Below, piece by piece: positions 1-9,828 of a stretch of DNA of 64,000 bases. The stretch is from Nonlabens sp. Ci31 (GTDB lineage Bacteria > Bacteroidota > Bacteroidia > Flavobacteriales > Flavobacteriaceae), in contig NZ_CP043633.1 in assembly GCF_012974865.1 (NCBI RefSeq), positions 3,097,501 to 3,161,500 on the forward strand, read 5' to 3'. The translations under genes and the position numbers were made by a program. Every line of letters starts with the position of its first letter. Within the stretch, counting starts at the first letter, position 1. Under the pieces are notes generated by a model, which saw nothing but the letters and a program-made list of their open reading frames with translations, was not told where the DNA came from and made no database searches.

Positions 1-120
1 CCTTAGCAGGGTGGTCTAGTTCCTATAAAATAAAGGTCCTACTAATAAGGTAGATCTGTTTCTATGCTGCAAATAAACCTGATGTATTCTCTATGATAAC
101 ATTTTAGGATACTTTGAATT

Positions 121-144
121 GTTCCGCTTTCGCGAAAGCGGAAC
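121..144. repeat. CGCTTTCGCGAAAGCG palindrome, copy 1 (intergenic)
   Basis: A perfect 24-bp palindrome centred on CGCTTTCGCGAAAGCG. The same core recurs exactly at about 13200, 20232, 26811, 32319 and 40531, with a 14-bp version at 16768 and a degenerate one at 9746. It lies in the 210-bp gene-free start of the window, where nothing else was recognised. Confidence 0.9.
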
Positions 145-210
145 AGTATTCACACTAAAAACACTTAAAATTTCTCCTTTAGGGTTCATACATACAATTA
201 TAAAACACCT

Positions 211-1689
211 TTAAGCCATGAACTTAGCATTTAATTCTTCGACAATTTTTTCTATGTTTTTATTTCTAGCCACTTTATCTAAGATAGTTGCTGGCACTTG
301 TCTCACCTCACAATCTTGAATAGAACAACGCTCGCAAGTCACTCCTACATGATGGTTTTTTATTTTAGGGTCTGTTAAAAAATGCAGTTTTCTTTCCAAT
401 TGCTTATTGATAAGCAACCCGATGCTGATACTCCTAAAATGATTTTCTTTAAAAGGATCTTTAGTTACAGAGGACATTACCAAATACTTGGGACCATCAT
501 TTTCATAGTTAGATATCTGTAAGTCAAATTCATGATTCTTTTCACTGTTACACATCTCTTTCAGTAACTTTAAAGATACCCACCGCCTGCAATAATGCTC
601 ATTAGTTTCATTAGCATGTGGCGAATGTTGATGCGACAAATGCAATTCTTTTTTAAGATAAAATTGATGGCTTCCTGCCTTGTGTGTAAATCTCAAGAAA
701 AATAAATTTTGAATATTATAGGCTTTGGGTAAAATATTAGTCAACCGCTGATAAAAGGATTCTGGAGAGGCATTAAATGCTTGTATAGCATCTAAAAATA
801 AGGATCTATCGAAAGTCTCTTTTTCAAAAATATCCTGAAGCTTGGCTTTTATTTTATCACTGGGAATAATCAAAGCTCCAGCAAAATAAGAAGCATAGAA
901 ATTATTTAAAACTTGGTCAAAAGAGTCAAATTTTATCCAAGGGAACGTGTACAAACGTTCCTGAATCTCTAGAAAATTATAGGCCAGTTCTTTTGCGTAA
1001 ATAAAAGTACGTTGAGCTTCGTCTATTTCATTGGTAAGTAGTAGGGTTTTGGTTTTGGGAACAAATACAGACCTCAAATTGCCCAATGCTTTATATTTAC
1101 TTAATTCATTGCCTTTTATACGGTATCCAAATTCTTCAATTAATATCTCTTCCAGATCTTTAGAAGTAATTTGTCCCTCTAAATCTATGTGATAGGCTCT
1201 AGCAAATTTTATAACACTTAGTTCTAAATCTTCAAAATAATTCTTATTTGCTTCTTGGAAAGAACGCACCGAAGCAAGGTAAAAACTCTCTCTACTGAAA
1301 TTATAATGTTGGGCGATTTTAATAATGGTAGTAATAAAGGCATTGACTTTAGCAGGTGCATTTGCTACAATGTCTATCAAATTACTCTCTTTAATACCGA
1401 AAAGCTCTAAGGGTATTTCTTTAAGTATTTTAGACTGTAGTATCTCTCCTATAGGAGCTAAGTTCTTATCTAACTTTAAGGATACCATTTGATCATAAGG
1501 CACATCTAATTTTTCAGAGAGCATTGCAATCTTATCAGGTTTTGGATATTTTTTTCCGTTTTCAATTTCGTTTAAATAAGACTTTGATAAACCAGAAAGT
1601 TTAGATAAACCAAACAAGGATAAATTCTTGTCCGTCCGTATCTGCTTGAGCTTTAAGCCAAATATCAATTTAATATAATCTTCTTCCAT
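211..1689 (-). CDS. XRE-family regulator, RamB/ScfR-like, probable glyoxylate-bypass regulator
   Basis: A 492-residue transcription factor. An N-terminal XRE helix-turn-helix (about residues 10-65, LSKLSGLSKSYLNEIENGKK) is followed by a long middle region of IrrE/DUF955-like type and a C-terminal DUF2083-like region with clustered cysteines near the end (CERCSIQDCEVR). The layout is that of RamB and ScfR-type acyl-CoA-responsive regulators, which control acetate and glyoxylate genes in Actinobacteria. Here it is divergent from aceB-aceA, with repeated TTTTGCGAA motifs between, so control of those genes and of itself is inferred. The start is the ATG at 1689. Ligand binding is not shown by the sequence. 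Confidence 0.85.
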   Translation of the reverse strand: MEEDYIKLIFGLKLKQIRTDKNLSLFGLSKLSGLSKSYLNEIENGKKYPKPDKIAMLSEKLDVPYDQMVSLKLDKNLAPIGEILQSKILKEIPLELFGIKESNLIDIVANAPAKVNAFITTIIKIAQHYNFSRESFYLASVRSFQEANKNYFEDLELSVIKFARAYHIDLEGQITSKDLEEILIEEFGYRIKGNELSKYKALGNLRSVFVPKTKTLLLTNEIDEAQRTFIYAKELAYNFLEIQERLYTFPWIKFDSFDQVLNNFYASYFAGALIIPSDKIKAKLQDIFEKETFDRSLFLDAIQAFNASPESFYQRLTNILPKAYNIQNLFFLRFTHKAGSHQFYLKKELHLSHQHSPHANETNEHYCRRWVSLKLLKEMCNSEKNHEFDLQISNYENDGPKYLVMSSVTKDPFKENHFRSISIGLLINKQLERKLHFLTDPKIKNHHVGVTCERCSIQDCEVRQVPATILDKVARNKNIEKIVEELNAKFMA

Positions 1690-1707
1690 AAGAACAAATA
1701 TAAGATA

Positions 1708-1758
1708 TTTTGCGAACTTTTATATTTTGCGAATTATATCTTTTAGCGAACGTTCGCT
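1708..1758. promoter_or_regulatory. Candidate operators between the regulator and aceB
   Basis: Two exact copies of TTTTGCGAA (1708-1716 and 1725-1733, 17 bp apart) and a third variant TTTTAGCGAA (1741-1750), which runs into the palindrome AGCGAACGTTCGCT (1745-1758). The spacing suggests a regulator bound on one DNA face. RamB of Corynebacterium binds TTTGCAAA-like motifs, so the similarity is suggestive. Function is inferred. Confidence 0.55.
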
Positions 1759-1808
1759 TGTTTTTATTAAATCTTTGTTTTACTATTGTATTATAAAATA
1801 AACACCTC

Positions 1809-3407
1809 ATGGAAACCAGCACATTAAATTTAAGGAAACTCACGTATTCCAAAGACGTAGATAATTACTACCCAAAAATCCTATCAGACGAAGCCCTACA
1901 ATTTTTAACCGTACTTCATGAAAAATTCAATACCCAGCGATTGGAATTACTACAAAGCCGGTTGGAACAACAAAAGAAGTTTGACAAAGGTTTATTTCCT
2001 GAATTCCCAAAGGAAACAAAAGCTATTAGAGAATCAGCCTGGACCGCTGGTGATATTCCTCACGATTTACAAGACAGGCGTGTAGAGATCACCGGTCCTG
2101 TAGATAGGAAAATGGTCATCAACGCCTTAAATTCTGGAGCCAAGACCTTTATGGCCGACCTAGAAGACAGCAACGCGCCTACTTGGAAAAACAGTATTCA
2201 AGGCCAACAAAACTTGATAGATGCCAATAAAGGAACCATCTCATTAGAAGATCCAAAACGAGGTAAATCTTACCAATTAAATAAGGCAACTGCTGTTCTT
2301 TTGGTAAGGCCTAGAGGATTGCATTTAAACGAAAAACATATTCTTATTAACGATGAAGAGACTTCTGGGAGCCTAGTGGATTTTGGCCTTTATGTATTTC
2401 ACAATACAAGAATCCTAATGGCTAACAACACGGCACCCTATTTTTATCTTCCAAAATTAGAACACTATTTAGAAGCGCGTTGGTGGAATGCTGTTTTTAC
2501 TTTTGCACAAGAGTATTTAGGTGTTCCAAAAGGAACTTTTAAAGCAACTGTACTTGTAGAAACCATTACAGCAAGTTTTCAATTGGACGAGATCATTTAT
2601 GAATTGAAGGATCATATTGTTGGTTTGAATTGTGGTCGTTGGGATTATATTTTCTCTTACATCAAAAAATTTAGAAACCATCTTGATTTTGTGGTACCTA
2701 ATCGTGATCAAGTGACCATGACGACACCGTTTATGGATGCATACTCAAAACTCGTTATACAGCGATGTCATAAGCGAGGAATCTTAGCCATAGGCGGTAT
2801 GGCAGCTCAAATTCCTATTAGAAACAATCCAAAAGCTAATGCGGTAGCTATTGAAAAAGTGCGCAAAGACAAAGAGCGTGAAGTGAAAAACGGTCATGAT
2901 GGAACTTGGGTAGCACATCCTGCTTTAGTGGAAGTAGCGCTTAAAGAGTTTAACCAACACATGCCTACTCCTAACCAATTACATATCACACGTGACGACC
3001 TGCATATAACCGAAGAAGATCTAGTGGAGGTACCTAAAGGTACTGTAACAGAAGCAGGAATCAGAAAAAACATCAATGTCGGTATCCTGTATATGGAAGC
3101 CTGGCTGAGAGGTTATGGTGCTGTAGCACTTTATAATTTGATGGAAGATGCTGCTACTGCCGAAATTTCAAGATCTCAGCTATGGCAGTGGTTGAAAAAC
3201 CAAGTCACTCTAGAAGACGGAAGAACATTCCACATGGAATTGTATATGGAACTATTTGATGATGAAGTTGAAAAGGTTATTACCGAATTTGGGGAAGAAA
3301 ACATTAAGAATACCAAATTCAAACTGGCTATAGAACTTTTTGACAAACTCGTTATTTCAGAAAAATTTGAAGAGTTCTTAACTCTTCCAGCCTATCGATA
3401 CCTATAA
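1809..3407 (+). CDS. aceB: Malate synthase A
   Basis: A 532-residue enzyme condensing glyoxylate with acetyl-CoA to malate, the second step of the glyoxylate bypass. Family signatures are visible: VRPRGLHLNEKH in the first half, KLEHYLEARWWN, LVETITASFQLDEIIYELKDHIVGLNCGRWDYIFS in the TIM barrel, and GGMAAQIPIRNNPKAN. The length matches malate synthase A rather than G. It is followed 74 bp downstream by isocitrate lyase, so the two form an operon for growth on acetate or fatty acids. The ATG at 1809 follows a weak A-rich leader. Regulation by the divergent XRE protein is inferred. Confidence 0.97.
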   Translation: METSTLNLRKLTYSKDVDNYYPKILSDEALQFLTVLHEKFNTQRLELLQSRLEQQKKFDKGLFPEFPKETKAIRESAWTAGDIPHDLQDRRVEITGPVDRKMVINALNSGAKTFMADLEDSNAPTWKNSIQGQQNLIDANKGTISLEDPKRGKSYQLNKATAVLLVRPRGLHLNEKHILINDEETSGSLVDFGLYVFHNTRILMANNTAPYFYLPKLEHYLEARWWNAVFTFAQEYLGVPKGTFKATVLVETITASFQLDEIIYELKDHIVGLNCGRWDYIFSYIKKFRNHLDFVVPNRDQVTMTTPFMDAYSKLVIQRCHKRGILAIGGMAAQIPIRNNPKANAVAIEKVRKDKEREVKNGHDGTWVAHPALVEVALKEFNQHMPTPNQLHITRDDLHITEEDLVEVPKGTVTEAGIRKNINVGILYMEAWLRGYGAVALYNLMEDAATAEISRSQLWQWLKNQVTLEDGRTFHMELYMELFDDEVEKVITEFGEENIKNTKFKLAIELFDKLVISEKFEEFLTLPAYRYL

Positions 3408-3481
3408 AAAAAACAATCCTGCGATTGCGGCAACAATCAACAGGATCTAATTATTAATAATAAATAACCTAGTACAAAATT

Positions 3482-5113
3482 ATGAAAAATTTACCACAGA
3501 CCAATTACAGTTCTGCATTACAAACAGTCAGAAACCTTAAAGAAAAGTACGGAGCCTCTTGGAATACCATTCGTCCTGAAAGTGCCGCTCGATTAGTGAT
3601 TCAAAATCGTTTTAAAACAGGATTGGATATCGCCACCTACACAGCAGGCATTATGAGAAAAGATATGGCAGCTTATGATGCTGATTTTACTCAATACACC
3701 CAATCGCTGGGTTGCTGGCATGGTTTTATTGCGCAACAAAAAATGATAGCGGTAAAAAAACATCACCAAACCACCAGTAAAAAGTACCTGTACCTTTCTG
3801 GTTGGATGGTAGCTGCATTGAGGTCAGAATTTGGACCGCTACCAGATCAGTCCATGCATGAAAAAACAGCTGTGCCGGCTTTGATCAAAGAAATTTATGA
3901 TTTCTTACGTCAGGCAGATGCTATCGAGTTAAACGATTTGTTTAAAAGATTAGAAAGCGGTGAAGACGTACAAGATCAGATTGACAACTTTGAAACCCAT
4001 ATCGTTCCTATTATTGCAGACATTGACGCCGGTTTTGGTAATGAAGAAGCCACTTATTTGTTGACCAAAAAAATGATTGAAGCTGGCGCTTGTGCGATAC
4101 AAATTGAAAATCAAGTTTCTGATGCAAAACAATGTGGACATCAAGATGGAAAAGTTACGGTACCACATGAAGACTTTATTGCTAAATTAAATGCGATCAG
4201 GTATGCTTTTTTAGAGCTTGGTGTTGAAGACGGTATTATTGTCGCACGAACAGATTCTGAAGGAGCTGGTCTTACTCAAAAATTACCTGTAAGCAAAGAA
4301 CCTGGAGATATTGCTTCTCAGTATTTAGCCTTTTTAGAAGTAGAAGAAATAGGAATTGGCCAAGCTAAAGATGATGATGTTCTTCTTAAAAGAGATGGTA
4401 AATTAGTGCGACCTGTAAGATTAGCAAACGGATTGTACAAATTTAAAAACGGTTCCAATATCGACAGAGTGGTATTGGATGGTGTGACAAGTCTACAAAA
4501 TGGAGCCGATTTATTATGGATAGAAACACCTACACCAAATGTGAAACAAATTGCTCATATGGTCAACAGAATCAAAAAGGAGGTGCCTCATGCTAAATTG
4601 GTATACAACAACTCCCCATCTTTTAACTGGACATTAAACTTCCGTAATCAAGCGTATGAAGAAATGCTTTCTGAAGGTGAAAATATGACCGCTTACGATA
4701 GAAATAATTTAATGGATGCACCATACGATGATTCTGAATTATGCTATCGTGCTGATCAGAAAATTAAAACCTTCCAAGCAGATGCCGCAAGAGAAGCTGG
4801 GGTTTTTCATCACTTAATTACTTTGCCTACCTATCATACTACGGCTCTTCATATGAACGACCTAACTAAAGGCTACTTTTCAGAAGAGGGCATGCTCGCT
4901 TATGTAAAAGGAGTTCAAAGACAAGAAATACGTAAAGGCGTTTCTTGTGTCAAGCACCAACGTATGGCAGGTTCTGATTTAGGAGACGATCACAAGAGTT
5001 TCTTTGCAGGAGAAAAAGCTCTAAAAGCTAGTGGTGAAAACAACACCTCAAAGCAATTTGAGACGCCTACTTCACATAAAAGTGTTCCAAAAAAATTAAG
5101 TGTGGTGGCTTAA
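3482..5113 (+). CDS. aceA: Isocitrate lyase
   Basis: A 543-residue enzyme splitting isocitrate into succinate and glyoxylate, the first step of the glyoxylate bypass. The catalytic loop is present as KQCGH (residues 216-220, catalytic Cys218), with upstream IIADIDAGFGN for metal binding. At 543 residues it belongs to the longer class of isocitrate lyases with an inserted segment rather than the ~430-residue E. coli type. The C-terminal tail from about residue 515 is Lys/Ser/Thr-rich and not conserved. It lies 74 bp after aceB and is followed by a strong terminator. Confidence 0.97.
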   Translation: MKNLPQTNYSSALQTVRNLKEKYGASWNTIRPESAARLVIQNRFKTGLDIATYTAGIMRKDMAAYDADFTQYTQSLGCWHGFIAQQKMIAVKKHHQTTSKKYLYLSGWMVAALRSEFGPLPDQSMHEKTAVPALIKEIYDFLRQADAIELNDLFKRLESGEDVQDQIDNFETHIVPIIADIDAGFGNEEATYLLTKKMIEAGACAIQIENQVSDAKQCGHQDGKVTVPHEDFIAKLNAIRYAFLELGVEDGIIVARTDSEGAGLTQKLPVSKEPGDIASQYLAFLEVEEIGIGQAKDDDVLLKRDGKLVRPVRLANGLYKFKNGSNIDRVVLDGVTSLQNGADLLWIETPTPNVKQIAHMVNRIKKEVPHAKLVYNNSPSFNWTLNFRNQAYEEMLSEGENMTAYDRNNLMDAPYDDSELCYRADQKIKTFQADAAREAGVFHHLITLPTYHTTALHMNDLTKGYFSEEGMLAYVKGVQRQEIRKGVSCVKHQRMAGSDLGDDHKSFFAGEKALKASGENNTSKQFETPTSHKSVPKKLSVVA

Positions 5114-5153
5114 ATTCTATGTCATAATTGAATTGTATAAACACCGAATTAAA

Positions 5154-5187
5154 ATGCGTTAGCTGGTAGAGCTAACGCATTTTTTTT
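5154..5187 (+). terminator. Terminator after aceA
   Basis: An 11-bp perfect stem, ATGCGTTAGCT paired with AGCTAACGCAT, a 5-nt loop and a run of eight T. It sits about 40 bp after the aceA stop. Confidence 0.9.
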
Positions 5188-5275
5188 ATAAAAACCTGAA
5201 AATTTAATTTTTAAATGGTTTAAGCTAAAGATCTGATTAGAAAATTAGCATTCCTCTTTCCCAACAAAAACAATC

Positions 5276-5371
5276 TAAATTTGCAATATCAAATATCACA
5301 ATCCAATTAAAAGTAAGAAAATGATCAGAAACTTAGTAAAACAGCACTGCTCACATAGCTGCTGCAACTAA
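5276..5371 (+). other. Orphan leader: promoter motif and 16-residue Cys/His peptide
   Basis: A perfect Bacteroidota -7 box TAAATTTG (5276-5283) is followed at 5321-5371 by a short ORF encoding MIRNLVKQHCSHSCCN. Short cysteine-rich peptides of this kind are often attenuator leaders. No gene follows on this strand; the next 500 bp hold an IS66 remnant on the other strand and then a convergent gene. It may be a leader whose target gene has been lost. The peptide is too short to prove as coding. Confidence 0.35.
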
Positions 5372-5577
5372 AACTAGATTCTGAGACATGATAGCATAAC
5401 TAATTGGCATCATAGACAAATAGTTGGTCAAAAAGCTTTTAGACTTTATGTTTACTAACTTTAAGGAAAATAAAAGGCTTTGAAAAAAAATTGGTTTTTT
5501 GTAATAGCTCCATTACCCAAAAGAATGGTGTCAGATGAAGTGAAAAACGTTACAAATGTTGGGTTTGTAAAAAACTT

Positions 5578-5739
5578 CTACGGGAGGAAATCAAATCTTA
5601 CCAAATCATAAACGGTTCCATCGGTAGGGTCTGTTTCCAATTCCGAATGAATCAACCCATAAAAGCTATCGAAAATCTTGCGCATATCAGTTGCATGAAA
5701 ATAAGTAATGGATCGATCTGATGAACAAAGTGAAAACAT
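5578..5739 (-). pseudogene. IS66-family TnpB (Orf2) fragment
   Basis: A 53-codon open stretch encodes the start of an IS66 Orf2/TnpB protein, including HATDMRKIFDSFYGLIHSEL and ETDPTDGTVY, which follow the family pattern (ATDMRKSFDGL...DPTSGEVF). It ends at a stop after RFDFLP, where the family continues for about 50 more residues. No transposase ORF, terminal repeat or partner is visible nearby, so this is a relic. The rest of 5188-5860 holds the orphan leader and otherwise nothing recognisable. Confidence 0.75.
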
Positions 5740-5860
5740 ACCTTGATGTCTTTTTTTAAAACTTCAAAACTAATCTAACCGTGAAAAATCTGAAATATGT
5801 ACGTGGCCAGAGGCTTAATTTACTACAAAAAACCTAAAATATCAACTGGTGAACGTACGT

Positions 5861-8251
5861 TTATTTAACCAGTATTTTATCAGTAAAGCTGCTTCCCTCA
5901 ATTCTTGTATGAATAAGGTAAAGACCTACTGCAAAAGCAGAGACATCTATACTGTTGTCACCTACATTGAGATGCCCTGCTGAAATTATTTGACCGCTTA
6001 TATTTGTAAAAGTATAAGAAGCTTCATTTTCTGTATAGACAGTAAGCAACGTACTCACTGGATTAGGATAAATATCAAATCGCACTTCATCAATACCTGC
6101 AATAGATAGCAAGGCACATTCTGCCTGGTTGTTAACAAATGTAGATGCAGCATCTATATTTGTCCAATTTGTTGTAGCATATGTTGCGTCATCTACTTCA
6201 ATACACGTTAGACTTGGACATTGTGTCGTGTCTATTTGATTCATGTTTACGTTGTTGCCATTTCTTAGATTTAAATAAGCTAATGATGAGTTCTGGAAGC
6301 AATTAAATGCTATAAGGTTTACATGAAGTCTTAAATCAATTGCTGTGAGTAAATTATTATTTACAGTTACACTAGTCAAGTTTAAATTTGAATTTAAATT
6401 CAAAGCGGTAAGAGCATTTGTAGAAGCATCTAAAATTGATAAGCTAGTAAATGCTTCAATCCCCATAAGGTTTGCAATATTTTCATTCGACACATCTAAG
6501 CTTGTTATGTTGTCCACATTAGAAGTAAAAACATGATCATCGAGTGGTCCATAATCATAGCCTAAATCAATCAATGCCTGTTCAAAATCATCGTCTGGAA
6601 CAAAAGTGGTTTCAGATACTGTGGTCGTTGCGGTATTTGTAATTATAGGCGCATTATAATCAAAATAGATACTCGCGGTATTTTCAAAAACATCGCCTAG
6701 TACTGAAGTGTTATTTGGCTTCATTTTATAGAGAACCCATCCGTTACTACCTGGCTCATCACTTGTGCTATCTGGTAAGTTGATGTTTAGAAATGTAAAT
6801 TTTATCTCTGTATCATTTGTAACTGTAGTGGTATGTGGATGACTAGATGCAATAAGCTGTAACGTACTTAGGTCTAGATCAAAATCTATGTCATTGCTTA
6901 CTAAAATATTAGTTGCAGCAGCAGATCCTGTGTTCTGAAATCTAATTCTATAGGTTAAATAATCTGGCACTTGTGCAAGGCTTATTTTATCTCCTTCAAA
7001 ACAAGTAACATCATTGGGGTCATAAGCGTTAACAACAAGATCATTAAAAACGTGTAAATTATTTGTTGAAGTAGCATCCCCTGTTACCGGTGTAATTGCT
7101 GTTGTATAAGTCATTATATCACCACCTACGACAGGTGTGTTTATAATTTCTATTGGAGTATTAATGGTAAAGTAGGCATCAATATATCGGGTTTCAAATG
7201 GTGCAATGTTGCTGTAATTCCATGTTAACGTATTTGGTGTAACAGCTGGAGAAAAAGGAACACTAATACCACTACTTACGCCATCTGCATTATTAAAAGC
7301 TTCCTGCATATCATTATAATTTAAAACTACAGTACCAGAAAGCAGAGTAGACCCTATATTCTTATATTTAATTCTAATTCTGGTATCAAAACCGGGTTTT
7401 GAAGCCGTTACCGCATAAGACTCTACTTGTAAATCGTTTATTGTAGCATTTGTAGTGATGCAATAATCAACAACATTAGTATTCCCAGTGTTCGTATAAA
7501 TAATGTTTTGAGATACAGGTGTTACGGTAAAATAGGAAGGAATTCCTTGAAGTTGTGTGGTCACATTTGAATCTAAAGAATAGGTAGCATAATTTTCTTG
7601 AAAAAGATAAGAGGTAAAACTATAATTAGCACCAGTAGTAACTACATGACCGTTAGTTGATACAATTTCTGTGGCATCACAAACAGCATTATTATCAGCA
7701 TCAAAAAATGTAGTACCTGTAATACTGTTTACTAACGCGGTACAGTTTTCTACAAAATAGTTTCCTGTAGCATAGAGGTCTTGAAAATTTACATTTGCAT
7801 AAGCGATATCATCAATACATATTCTTACGGGAGCTAGCCCGTTGCCATTAGTAGACAAAATATTTAAATTGGTAATAATCGTATTATTTCCATTTTTAAG
7901 GTTTACATCTGTTAAAAACCTCCCTACAATATTTACACTAACTAAGGCATTGTTGCTACTCAAATCTATATTGGGTGCCGAAACAAAATTTGCTGTAAAT
8001 GTTGTTAAAGCATCAAAGTCTTCAATACCTGTAAAATCATTTACGTTTGGATCAAACCCCAATAAACTCATAATATTAAGCCGTGTAACACCGTTGATGT
8101 TTGCCGTAGGAACAAAATCATCTAAAGGACCAGAGTCATAACCTAAGTCTATTAAAATCTGTTCAAAACCATCATCTGGCACATAAGTCGATTGCGCATA
8201 ACAAACAAAAAAACAATTTAAAAAAGCAATTAAGAGTAGTTTAAATTTCAT
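5861..8251 (-). CDS. Large secreted T9SS-sorted protein with two leucine-rich modules and a DUF7619-like domain
   Basis: A 796-residue protein with a signal peptide (MKFKLLLIAFLNCFFVCYAQ). An N-terminal module starts VPDDGFEQILIDLGYDSGPLDD, followed by leucine-rich stretches. The middle domain (AYDPNDVTCFEGDKIS...YLTYRIRFQNTGSAAA...FDYNAPIITN, about residues 400-595) is the DUF7619/DUF11-like domain of Bacteroidota surface proteins. Then the first module is repeated (VPDDDFEQALIDLGYDYGPLDD plus leucine-rich repeats). The C-terminus (DIYPNPVSTLLTVY...GLYLIHTRIEGSSFTDKILVK) is a type A T9SS sorting signal. It is probably exported to the cell surface. Ligand and role are unknown. Confidence 0.88.
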   Translation of the reverse strand: MKFKLLLIAFLNCFFVCYAQSTYVPDDGFEQILIDLGYDSGPLDDFVPTANINGVTRLNIMSLLGFDPNVNDFTGIEDFDALTTFTANFVSAPNIDLSSNNALVSVNIVGRFLTDVNLKNGNNTIITNLNILSTNGNGLAPVRICIDDIAYANVNFQDLYATGNYFVENCTALVNSITGTTFFDADNNAVCDATEIVSTNGHVVTTGANYSFTSYLFQENYATYSLDSNVTTQLQGIPSYFTVTPVSQNIIYTNTGNTNVVDYCITTNATINDLQVESYAVTASKPGFDTRIRIKYKNIGSTLLSGTVVLNYNDMQEAFNNADGVSSGISVPFSPAVTPNTLTWNYSNIAPFETRYIDAYFTINTPIEIINTPVVGGDIMTYTTAITPVTGDATSTNNLHVFNDLVVNAYDPNDVTCFEGDKISLAQVPDYLTYRIRFQNTGSAAATNILVSNDIDFDLDLSTLQLIASSHPHTTTVTNDTEIKFTFLNINLPDSTSDEPGSNGWVLYKMKPNNTSVLGDVFENTASIYFDYNAPIITNTATTTVSETTFVPDDDFEQALIDLGYDYGPLDDHVFTSNVDNITSLDVSNENIANLMGIEAFTSLSILDASTNALTALNLNSNLNLTSVTVNNNLLTAIDLRLHVNLIAFNCFQNSSLAYLNLRNGNNVNMNQIDTTQCPSLTCIEVDDATYATTNWTNIDAASTFVNNQAECALLSIAGIDEVRFDIYPNPVSTLLTVYTENEASYTFTNISGQIISAGHLNVGDNSIDVSAFAVGLYLIHTRIEGSSFTDKILVK

Positions 8252-8690
8252 GAGGATTTTATTTGATGAGTTGTAAACTTAATCTAAAGGAGCTGTGAAT
8301 TAAATAGGTATTCCATCAACAGTAGATTTCACCTCATGAAAGCCTGCTTTGAATCTTTCAAATTTTTATTTACTATAAAAATTTAAGACCATTTAGAGAT
8401 ATCCCTTTTAAGAGAATAGACTCCAACTATATAAATATTTTAAACATGATGGATTAATTGTTAAAGTAAAAAGTCTGTACTGAATTAGGTAAAAATTCAT
8501 TGCTAACTATCAAATAGTTGCTATGTGAAATTTTTCATTACTCACAATTAATTGTACGTAAATTTCCAACAACAGTTATTGCATAAAGGGTTTTTACTTT
8601 TTTGTATCGTCAGCTATCTTTTAAATTTCTAAATTGCTTTATGTAATAAAATAGTGCCCTTCCGATTGGTAGGCTACACAAGATATATAA
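8252..8690. other. Gene-free stretch
   Basis: About 440 bp of AT-rich DNA between the T9SS protein gene and a decayed methyltransferase gene. No terminator, RNA gene or repeat was recognised. The promoter of the T9SS gene should lie in its first 100 bp, but no clear TAnnTTTG box was seen. Confidence 0.5.
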
Positions 8691-9540
8691 ATGGATAAAA
8701 AGTATCAAAATGAAATTGAAACTTTCTAGGATGAATCTAATAGAGATTAAAAGATCGTATGGCAGCTTAAAGAAACGATGGCTTTGCATTACGGATATTG
8801 GGATGAGCATACTCTAAACCATAGACAGGTATTATGGAATACCAATTATCAAATAGCAAAACATGCACAGATAAAAAAATCAGACTATATTCTTGATGTT
8901 GGTTGTGGTGTAGGCGGCACCAGTATTTTTCTAGCTAACCAAATAGGCTATAAAGCACATGGAATAACCTTATCTCCTACGCAAGTAGAACAAATAAAAG
9001 ACTACAAAAAAGAACTGGATAAAAATAACAGAACCGAATTTTCACTTCCAAATTTTTGCAAAACAAATTTCTCGGATCATACATTTGATGTAGCATTTGC
9101 AATGGAAAGTGCCATGCATGCAGAGGTAAAAGAGGAATTACTAGAAAAGGTATTTAGATTTTTAAAGCCAGGTGGAAGATTACACATTGCAGATTACTTT
9201 CTAAGACACTCTAAAAATATAAAAGAAGTCTACTACTTAAAAAATGGGCAAAGTCTTGGGCTATAAATGATTTTATTTATGAAGACCAATATCTAAAAGA
9301 CTTGAAAAAAATAGATTGCGAAAATGTGATGCTGGATGATCTTTATGATTATGTTCTCTTTTCCATAAAATTAATGAATCGTTCTTACTAGCTTGGGGTT
9401 TTGATTAGTCGTGTATCTCTTTTTTTTTGGGAGAAGAACTGCTGCACAAGTAGAGAATAGCAAATCTGGAATATATCAATACCAGTCTTTCAAGCAAGGT
9501 GTATGGCGCTATAAACATCTCATAGCTATGAATTCACCTG
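8691..9540 (+). pseudogene. Broken SAM-dependent methyltransferase (cyclopropane synthase/tocopherol-methyltransferase type)
   Basis: A Rossmann methyltransferase is readable in pieces. Motif I is YILDVGCGVGGTSIFLA, with ALHYGYWDE before it and FLKPGGRLHIADYF after it. The frame from the ATG at 8691 has stops at 8727 (TAG) and 8748 (TAA). The frame is then open to 9266, but a six-A tract near 9239 appears one A short. The shifted frame continues the protein (KKWAKSWAINDFIYEDQYLKD) to about 9390, and a third frame from about 9411 carries the typical C-terminus (ENSKSGIYQYQSFKQGVWRYKHLIA). It is therefore a decayed gene with at least two nonsense and two frame changes. Confidence 0.85.
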
Positions 9541-9745
9541 TTGAGAATGTTACTAGTTTTAAAGATTACATGAAAAATGGTATTCCTATAACACCTTATA
9601 TCTATAAAGAGACCTTAAGCGATCGGTTTCCTATGATCTCTAAAAAGGGCATTTCTATGAGAAACCTATTAAAAAGAGTCCTGCATTTTTATCTAGAAAC
9701 TAACATACGTGATAACAGCATATGGTTTTAATATTGCTGTTGTAC

Positions 9746-9761
9746 CGCTTCCGCGAGAGCG
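9746..9761. repeat. Degenerate copy of the CGCTTTCGCGAAAGCG palindrome
   Basis: CGCTTCCGCGAGAGCG differs at two positions from the repeat seen elsewhere. The surrounding 9541-9828 region holds the open tail of the pseudogene frame (to 9731) and no other recognisable gene. Confidence 0.6.
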
Positions 9762-9828
9762 ATATTATTATCATCAAAGTGCCTCTAAAATTAGGACAAA
9801 TTAATTTAAAGCACTTTACCTACTTGGA

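Noticed and set aside
8610..8810. 66-codon minus-strand frame
   Set aside because: It covers the N-terminal part of the methyltransferase relic on the other strand and has no family features.
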